NCBI RefSeq assembly: GCF_039528515.1
Contig: NZ_BAAALT010000009.1
Span: forward strand, 62,001 to 126,000
Length of the DNA: 64,000 nt
Direction of reading: 5' to 3'
DNA from: Luedemannella flava
GTDB taxonomy: Bacteria > Actinomycetota > Actinomycetes > Mycobacteriales > Micromonosporaceae
The notes beneath the pieces were generated by a model. The model searched no databases. It saw only the letters and a program-made list of their open reading frames with translations, and had not been told where the DNA came from. Of this stretch, positions 58,981 through 64,000 are shown piece by piece. The translations under genes and the position numbers were made by a program. The first letter of the stretch is position 1, and each line of letters opens with the position of its first letter.

Positions 58981-59348
58981 GCTTCCTGGTATCGGATCAT
59001 CAGAATGGCTTCTGCTCACGTGGATTGCTCACGAGGCCCTCGGCTGACGGCACCACCATAAGTGTTGCTATGCCGGTTCTGATCTACGTCCGCAGTGGAG
59101 TAGCGATCGGAGGCTCCGCGCGGCCTGGGCCTATTGCGCACGAGATCGTTAGCGGACAACGCCGGGATCGGCCACCTTCGCGAATGTGATGTCCAGCGTG
59201 CCTACATGACTGTGGCGGGCTCGGTGTCACACCGAGCCCGCCACAGCGGGTCTACCCGATCCTGATGGCCGCCGCGGACGCCTACCCGGTTCGGTTTGCG
59301 TCGCTCGGGGCCGTCAGGGACAGCCTCGGGCTTGCCTGTGTCATGCCG
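58981..59348. other. gene-free region after the island
   Basis: No gene is seen. It ends with the hairpin at 59212-59244 and the 3' side of the hemicellulase gene. Confidence 0.4.
59212..59244 (-). terminator. perfect 15-bp hairpin terminator
   Basis: GTGGCGGGCTCGGTG (59212-59226) pairs with CACCGAGCCCGCCAC (59230-59244), loop TCA. It lies 105 bp after the stop of the minus-strand hemicellulase gene. Confidence 0.7.
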
Positions 59349-61760
59349 CTAGCGCTGCAGCGTCAGGACCCCCGGCCGGTAGGGCAGCAGACCGTAGTCG
59401 CCACCCGAGCTCGGGGAACGGCCCTGGTAGAGCAGCTGCAGGTTGCACGCGTCGACCGTCTTGGTCTGGTCGGGGTTGTCGCGGACCAGGTCACCGTGAC
59501 TGATGTCGTTGGTCCAGGTGGCACCGCTGTTGGCCTTGCCCGCGAACGGGTTGCCCTCCGACGTGGCCTGCGCCGTCCACGAACCGCTCAGGCTCGACGA
59601 CGTGTACGAACGGAAGTAACGCCCGTTCGACCCGATCGACTCGACCAGCATCAGGTACTGGTTCTGGTTCTTGACCTTGTAGACCTCGACGCCTTCGAAC
59701 AGGTTGTTGGTCGTGTCGGTCATGATCGTCGTGTACGAGGAACCGAAGTTGCCCGGGAAGTTCCCGATCGGCATGCTCGCCCGGTAGATCCGGCCGTTGT
59801 CACCGGCGAAGAANGAGTTGGAGATGCTGCCCGTGAACAGCGCCTGCGCCGAGGACCAGCCGTTGATGTTGGTCGGGTCACTCGACGTGCGGTAGGAGAA
59901 CGCGCCGTTGCCACCCCACTGGTAGGTGAGCACCCAGATGTTCTTTGGCGCGAAGTAGAACAACGTCGGCGCCACAGCCGTGAACGGCAACGTGTTCTGG
60001 GTCGCCGAAGCCATGTCCGACCAGTTCGTGAACGGGGCGAAGCTCATCCCGCCCCACGACGTACCGAAGTCGTGCGACGTCCCGTACACCAGATTCCTGC
60101 CGTTGTGCTTCACCACCGTGAAGTCCTTCAACGACACCCAGCCCGACTTCGGGTTGGCCAACGAGCCCGTCGACGACCACCGGTAGGTCGACGGCAGCGC
60201 GCAGGTCTGCTGCGAGCCGGTCGTCGGTGCCGCGGTGGTCGGCGCCGCGGTCGTCGCCGGTGCCGATGTGGTGCCGCCGCTCCCATAGTGCCTGAACTGC
60301 TGGTTGCTCTGTCCGTTGCAGGCGTACATCTGCACCTGCGCCCCGTTGGACGTGCTCCAGACGTCCAGGCACTTGCCCGTCTGAACGCTGGTGATGGTGC
60401 CGTTGGAGTTGAGGTTCCACTGCTGGTTGGTCTGCCCGTTGCAGCTGTAGATCTGGACAGCCGCACCGTCGCCGGTGCCCGCCGCGTCCAGACATGTGTT
60501 GCTGAAGATCCTCAGCTGCTTGCTGGACGTGTAGGTCCAGGCCTGGTTCGACTGGTTGTTGCAGTCGTAGAGCTGCACCCTGGTGCCGTTGGTCGTCGTC
60601 GAGTTGGGCACGTCAATACAACGACCCGACTGGGACCCCTGGATCCGGCCGGTGCCGCCGGTGCCGCCGGTCGACGCGGCACCGCTGGTGGGTGCGGCAC
60701 CGCTGGTGGGTGCGGCGCTGGTCGGCGTCGACGACACGGCGTTGAGGGCGTTGAGGACCGAGGTGTACGCGGCCTTCTTGTTGCCGTTGCCGTCGAAGAG
60801 CAGCGGGCTGGTGCTGCTGCCCAGCCAGGAGTCGCTGTCGCGCACGCCCCACACGGTGATGCCGACGCACTTCGGGACGGCGAGGCAGTCGTTGACGACG
60901 TTGGCGTAGGTGGTGGCTGAGCCGCCCTGGATGTCGAGCTCGGTGATCGCCACTTCCACGCCCAGCGCCGCGAAGCTCGACAGCGTGGTGCGGTAGCTGC
61001 TGTCGTACGGCGAGTTCGCGTTGAAGTGCGACTGGAAACCGACGCAGTCGATCGGCACGCCGCGGGACTTGAAGTCGCGGACCATGTTGTAGACGCCCTG
61101 CGTCTTGGCCCAGGACCAGATGTCGGTGTTGTAGTCGTTGTAGCAGAGTTTCGCGGCCGGGTCGGCGGCGCGCGCGGTACGGAACGCGACCTCGATCCAG
61201 TCGTTGCCGGTGCTCTGCAGGTTCGACGAGCGCCGTCCACCGCTGTTGCCGTCGGCGTAGGCCTCGTTCACCACGTCCCAGTAGGGGATCTTGCCTTTGT
61301 AGTGGCCCATCACCCCGTTGATGTGGTTGATCATCGCATTGCGCAGACTCGAGCCGGACATGTTCTGCATCCAGGTCGGCTGTTGTGAGTGCCAGGCGAG
61401 GGTGTGGCCGCGTACCTTCTTGCCGTTCTGGGTGGCCCAGTTGTAGATCGCGTCGCCGGCGGCGAAGTTGAACTGGTTCTGGTTGGGCTCGGTCGCGTTG
61501 ATCTTCATCTCGTTCTCGGCCGTGATCATGTCGAACTCACGGTTCGCGATCGTGGTGTAGGCCGAGTCGCCGAGCTTGCCCTGAGCGATCGCCGTGCCGA
61601 AGTAGCGGCCGGACTGGCCCGCTGCGGCAGCGAGTGTGCTGGCTGCCGCACTGGCCTGGGGAATGACCAGCGCCACGGCGCCCGTCACGGCAAGGGCCGC
61701 CGCGCCAGCGATCGCGATGGTCTTGAATCTGGGTTTTGGTGGACGGATCGAGGGGGACAT
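59349..61760 (-). CDS. secreted GH10 xylanase - CBM13 - GH62 arabinofuranosidase
   Basis: 803 residues from ATG 61760 (AAGGAG 4 nt upstream). Signal peptide: RFKTIAIAGAAALAVTGAVA, ending QASAAA. Residues 45-342 are a GH10 xylanase, with acid/base Glu166 in WDVVNEAYADG and nucleophile Glu274 in ITELDIQGG. A Thr/Ser/Pro linker leads to a CBM13 ricin-type lectin (372-494; QAW, QQW and QQF repeats). After a second linker comes GH62 (about 520-803), with SLKDFTVVKHN, FFAGDNGRIYRASMPIGN and LFEGVEVYKVKNQ. It cuts the xylan backbone and removes arabinose side chains. Around residue 649 the GH62 domain appears shortened by about 16 residues at an unresolved base. Confidence 0.93.
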   Translation of the reverse strand: MSPSIRPPKPRFKTIAIAGAAALAVTGAVALVIPQASAAASTLAAAAGQSGRYFGTAIAQGKLGDSAYTTIANREFDMITAENEMKINATEPNQNQFNFAAGDAIYNWATQNGKKVRGHTLAWHSQQPTWMQNMSGSSLRNAMINHINGVMGHYKGKIPYWDVVNEAYADGNSGGRRSSNLQSTGNDWIEVAFRTARAADPAAKLCYNDYNTDIWSWAKTQGVYNMVRDFKSRGVPIDCVGFQSHFNANSPYDSSYRTTLSSFAALGVEVAITELDIQGGSATTYANVVNDCLAVPKCVGITVWGVRDSDSWLGSSTSPLLFDGNGNKKAAYTSVLNALNAVSSTPTSAAPTSGAAPTSGAASTGGTGGTGRIQGSQSGRCIDVPNSTTTNGTRVQLYDCNNQSNQAWTYTSSKQLRIFSNTCLDAAGTGDGAAVQIYSCNGQTNQQWNLNSNGTITSVQTGKCLDVWSTSNGAQVQMYACNGQSNQQFRHYGSGGTTSAPATTAAPTTAAPTTGSQQTCALPSTYRWSSTGSLANPKSGWVSLKDFTVVKHNGRNLVYGTSHDFGTSWGGMSFAPFTNWSDMASATQNTLPFTAVAPTLFYFAPKNIWVLTYQWGGNGAFSYRTSSDPTNINGWSSAQALFTGSISNXFFAGDNGRIYRASMPIGNFPGNFGSSYTTIMTDTTNNLFEGVEVYKVKNQNQYLMLVESIGSNGRYFRSYTSSSLSGSWTAQATSEGNPFAGKANSGATWTNDISHGDLVRDNPDQTKTVDACNLQLLYQGRSPSSGGDYGLLPYRPGVLTLQR
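59814..59814. other. unresolved base (N), probable assembly gap
   Basis: On the coding strand the codon is TCN, which is Ser whatever the base. GH62 enzymes have an extra stretch here containing a catalytic Asp (PIDQT), which is absent. The N may therefore mark a small collapsed gap. Confidence 0.6.
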
Positions 61761-62967
61761 CCCGCTCCTTGTGAACGCTAACATTGGTGGACATGGCTGT
61801 TGGCAGGCAGATGCCCGCCAGGAGCGCCCGGCAGCCGCCAGTGACGGGGTGGCCGTCACGGCACGACGTGGCCGGAAAGGCCATTCCGGCCGTCGAGCTG
61901 CGAGTGCGCTTGCTGAGCTGTTGGGCTGGGGGACGTGGGGTGTAGTGGCGCTTAACGATGCCAGGGTGGTCCGAAACTTGCAACCAGAACTCTCCGAAAG
62001 TTTTGGGAACGTCTATCGGAGGTGCCGCTCAGGTCAGGCTGGCGTTCCGCTGCCGACCCGGAGCCGACAAATCGGTACGCCACGTCTCCGCATCGCCTTC
62101 AACAGCTGTTTTTCCGAGGCCCGAGATAGAGCAGTGAGCAACCAAAACGTATTCACGTTCCTTGCTCCCGGCAGTTCCGCTTGTCGATGTTTCGGTGCTA
62201 ACTGGCCAAGCCTCACTGGTAAGCGCGATCCGCGCTGGAGTGCTTGCCGAACGGTCGATCAGACGTTGCGAAAGGTTTCAGACACCAGTTGATCTAAGTC
62301 GGACACGCGTCCACAGAAATGGGTTCAAAAGACGATCAACTTTGAGCTCGGGGTCAGTCGAGTAATGGATTCGTCCACGATGAGCGCGGGCGGGACCTGA
62401 CCAGGAAATCCAGGCACTGCAGCTGTGTTGTTCGGTTCATTCGTCGGTATGTTCGGCCCCGCACGCCGCCGACAAGTGATGCACCGGGGCTTTCGCATCG
62501 GGCGCGGTGGCCGAAACTTTCGATTCCCTGATCCGGCCCCCTGTGGGATTGACCTCCATGCACTCCGGGGGCCCAACATTAGGTGACGTGATGTACAAGT
62601 TTAGTTGCCTGTTCATCCCCTACTTCGGTCCCTGACATTAGCTTGGGTCGCAAGCGAGAGGTTTACGAAAGTCGTTGACAGTACGACCTCGCCTGGACCG
62701 CGGGATGCCGCATATCCGATCCGATGCGGGATCGTGTCATTCGGGGCGGCGTAGCGGTAGCTGTGAAGTCAGCGTGGGAGGTCCGCACTGGCCCGGACGA
62801 TGACGACACCGGCCGTGGCGGTGGTCGGCAGCGTTACGGCAGAAGTGCGACGGCGCCCGGGTGTCGGCGGGCTGGTCGGTCGAGGCTGACTGCTCCGCGA
62901 TTCGCTGTCTCGCCGTCGCCGCCGAGCAGACCCACCGGTTTGTACGCGACGCGTCGCGTGAGCCGGT
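61761..62967. promoter_or_regulatory. 1.2-kb region upstream of the hemicellulase gene
   Basis: No convincing gene. It contains four CGAAAC/CGAAAG palindrome-like motifs: CCGAAACTTG (61971), CCGAAAGTTTTGG (61994-62006), GCGAAAGGTTTCAG (62269-62282) and the perfect CGAAACTTTCG (62512-62522). They may be regulator sites of the hemicellulase gene. Base composition is less GC-rich than in the surroundings. Confidence 0.45.
61771..61782. promoter_or_regulatory. LacI-family operator-like site before the hemicellulase gene
   Basis: GTGAACGCTAAC agrees at 10 of 12 positions with the palindrome GTTAGCGCTAAC. It lies 10 bp before the start codon, a blocking position typical of sugar-responsive LacI-type repressors. 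Confidence 0.5.
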
Positions 62968-63321
62968 TCACGTGCGTCGCCGCCACACCAGCCATCCGAC
63001 GACGGCCCCGGCGACCACGAACCCGACCAGCGCCCACGGCACGGGCCGGCGTACCACCGCCGCGGGTGACCCGCTGAACTGGTCCGCGGCCGCGCGACCG
63101 GCCTGCTTGACCTCGTCGACAGCGGTCGACACCGCGTCCTTCGTCTCGTCGACGGCCGTGGTCAGTGCTTCTTTCGCCTGATCCTTCGCGGCTGCGGCGC
63201 TCTTACGCGCACGGGCTTTGAGGTTGGTCCTGGCGGCGAGCTGTTCCACCGTGTCGGCGAGCTCGGCGCGATGCTGCGCGATGTCCGCCCGCAACTCGGC
63301 TGGTTCCGGAGCCTCCGTCAT
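62968..63321 (-). CDS. DUF3618 family protein
   Basis: 117 residues from ATG 63321. ELRADIAQHRAELADTVEQL is the DUF3618 motif. A long Ala/Lys-rich helix follows (ARARKSAAAAKDQAKEALTT, VDETKDAVSTAVDEVKQAGR) and the C-terminus is one membrane helix (WALVGFVVAGAVVGWLVW) with a basic end. The gene is coupled to the Holin-X gene (ATGA overlap), as in many actinobacteria. The function of the pair is unknown, possibly membrane homeostasis. Confidence 0.85.
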   Translation of the reverse strand: MTEAPEPAELRADIAQHRAELADTVEQLAARTNLKARARKSAAAAKDQAKEALTTAVDETKDAVSTAVDEVKQAGRAAADQFSGSPAAVVRRPVPWALVGFVVAGAVVGWLVWRRRT

Positions 63322-63741
63322 GACGTCCTGCCTTCATGTATGGCGGTTTTGACCGCATCGATGTCAGCGGCCACGCCGGCGGCCGCCTCCTCGGGGACCG
63401 GGGGCGTCACCCGGCGGAGCTGAGCCCGGCCGACCAGCGCGGCAACGCCCGCCGCGGCGAGAACGGCCACCATGACAACGAGGACGGCCAGCCACGTCGG
63501 CCAGATCAGCGCGAGCAGCACCACCGCCAGGACGAGCAGCAGGCCCAGTCCGTACCCGGCCAGCAGCCCTGCGATGCCGAACAGGCCACCGCCCAACCCC
63601 GCGCCTGCCTTTCTCGACCAGCTCCGCGCGAGCCAACGCCAACTCTTTGCCCACCAGCGTCGACACCTGCTGGGCTGCCCGCTCGATCAGCTCAGCCGTC
63701 GAGGCGGGCTCGGTTTCATCAGGACCCGACCGAATGGTCAT
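63318..63741 (-). pseudogene. actinobacterial Holin-X (phage holin) family protein, frameshifted
   Basis: From ATG 63741: MTIRSGPDETEPASTAELIE, then RAAQQVSTLVGKELALARAE, the Holin-X N-terminal helix. At a run TTT (63610-63612, coding AAA) the frame breaks. With one base fewer it continues KAGAGLGGGLFGIAGLLAGY, LLLVLAVVLLALIWPTWL and ends TAIHEGRTS at 63318. The joined protein has about 140 residues and two membrane helices. The neighbour DUF3618 gene is intact, so a sequencing error is as likely as a real mutation. Confidence 0.75.
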
Positions 63742-63831
63742 GTCCCGCCGCCCTTCGTTGGTCCGATTTACGCCTGGTGCCCGGCTGGGGTCGGACCGAA
63801 ACCCCGAAGCTCGGCGCCACACCCACGCCGG

Positions 63832-64000
63832 TCACGAACCGAGAGTGATTTTGAAGACGCGTTCGTCACTGTTGTTCGGCACGCTGTCCTTGTCACCGCG
63901 GGTGCTGGTGGTCAGCCACAGGCCGCCGTCGATACTCGGCTCCACAGTCCGCAGCCGGCCGTACGTACCGCTGAGGAACTGCTGCAGGCCGGTCAGGCCG
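63832..64000 (-). CDS. PQQ-dependent sugar dehydrogenase-like protein, C-terminal end (truncated by window)
   Basis: The frame is open at the window's right edge; 55 residues of the C-terminus are seen. LTGLQQFLSGTYGRLRTVEP then SIDGGLWLTTSTRGDKDSVP match the last beta-propeller blade of soluble glucose/sorbosone dehydrogenases (GRLR-x-V, DGGLWLTTS). It ends RVFKITLGS. The family oxidises aldoses or aldehydes with PQQ in the periplasm or outside the cell. Confidence 0.7.
   Translation of the reverse strand, partial: GLTGLQQFLSGTYGRLRTVEPSIDGGLWLTTSTRGDKDSVPNNSDERVFKITLGS

Noticed and set aside
59265..60920. A 551-residue plus-strand frame opposite the hemicellulase gene
   Set aside because: It mirrors the GH10-GH62 gene and lacks motifs. 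The hemicellulase domains prove the minus strand.
61636..62292. A 218-residue plus-strand gene upstream of the hemicellulase
   Set aside because: It overlaps the signal-peptide end of the hemicellulase gene on the other strand and has no domain or ribosome binding site.

Overview
The window is high-GC actinobacterial DNA, most likely from a Micromonosporaceae-type genome. Support for this: GTG starts are frequent, many genes look leaderless (a TANNNT box 6-8 nt before the start codon), a bacterial proteasome activator ends in GQYL, four LytR-CpsA-Psr (LCP) proteins are present, and there is an actinobacterial Holin-X/DUF3618 pair. The serS, pheA and tRNA genes plus a parS-like site inside a coding region suggest a location in the chromosome core, possibly not far from oriC (inference). 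A single N at 59814 and several suspected one-base indels show that the sequence is a draft.

Layout. 1-4.2 kb: envelope glycan genes (end of a CDP-alcohol phosphatidyltransferase-like gene, GT4 glycosyltransferase, polyprenyl-phosphate sugar transferase) with a Fpg/Nei DNA glycosylase. 4.2-4.75 kb: a four-unit palindromic repeat array of 42-bp period. 4.7-11.4 kb: two-component system, DUF4153/4173 membrane protein with the parS-like site, ABC exporter, flavin reductase-like protein. 11.4-18.3 kb: a UDP-glucuronate decarboxylase-like enzyme followed by four LCP ligases, interrupted by a 12-unit copy of the same 42-bp array. 18.3-24.7 kb: rhodanese, GDPD, sensor kinase with an RsbW-like ATPase, DUF5926, NERD-like, PAS and ACT proteins, and pheA. 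24.7-37.3 kb: housekeeping genes including AIM24, OsmC, serS, a Cof-type phosphatase, bpa, a BCAA-type binding lipoprotein, methyltransferase/GT2, a class A beta-lactamase-like protein and a quinone oxidoreductase.

37.5-47.4 kb: tRNA-Ser(UGA), small membrane proteins, a GntR switch, a secreted metzincin, a DUF1851 protein, copper amine oxidase, an iron-boxed FhuF-like reductase, and an unusual XRE-HTH/peptide deformylase fusion next to a CPBP membrane protease. 47.4-54.6 kb: two tandem secreted proteins of about 1180 residues built from about 12 carboxypeptidase-regulatory-like repeats each, with signs of gene conversion.

54.8-58.95 kb: tRNA-Ser(GCU), tRNA-Arg(ACG) and a degraded 3.9-kb integrative island. 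The island is bounded by a 46-bp direct repeat of the tRNA-Arg 3' half (43/46 identical). It holds an IS5-type element with a nonsense codon in its transposase, a twice-frameshifted DUF1877 gene, a PadR/membrane-protein deletion scar and the N-terminal remnant of an AspBHI-like restriction endonuclease. 59.3-64 kb: a secreted GH10-CBM13-GH62 hemicellulase with a long regulatory upstream region, the DUF3618/Holin-X pair and the end of a PQQ-type sugar dehydrogenase.

The strongest leads are the phased 42-bp palindrome arrays around the cell-wall ligase genes, the HTH-deformylase fusion with its CPBP neighbour, and the tRNA-Arg island.
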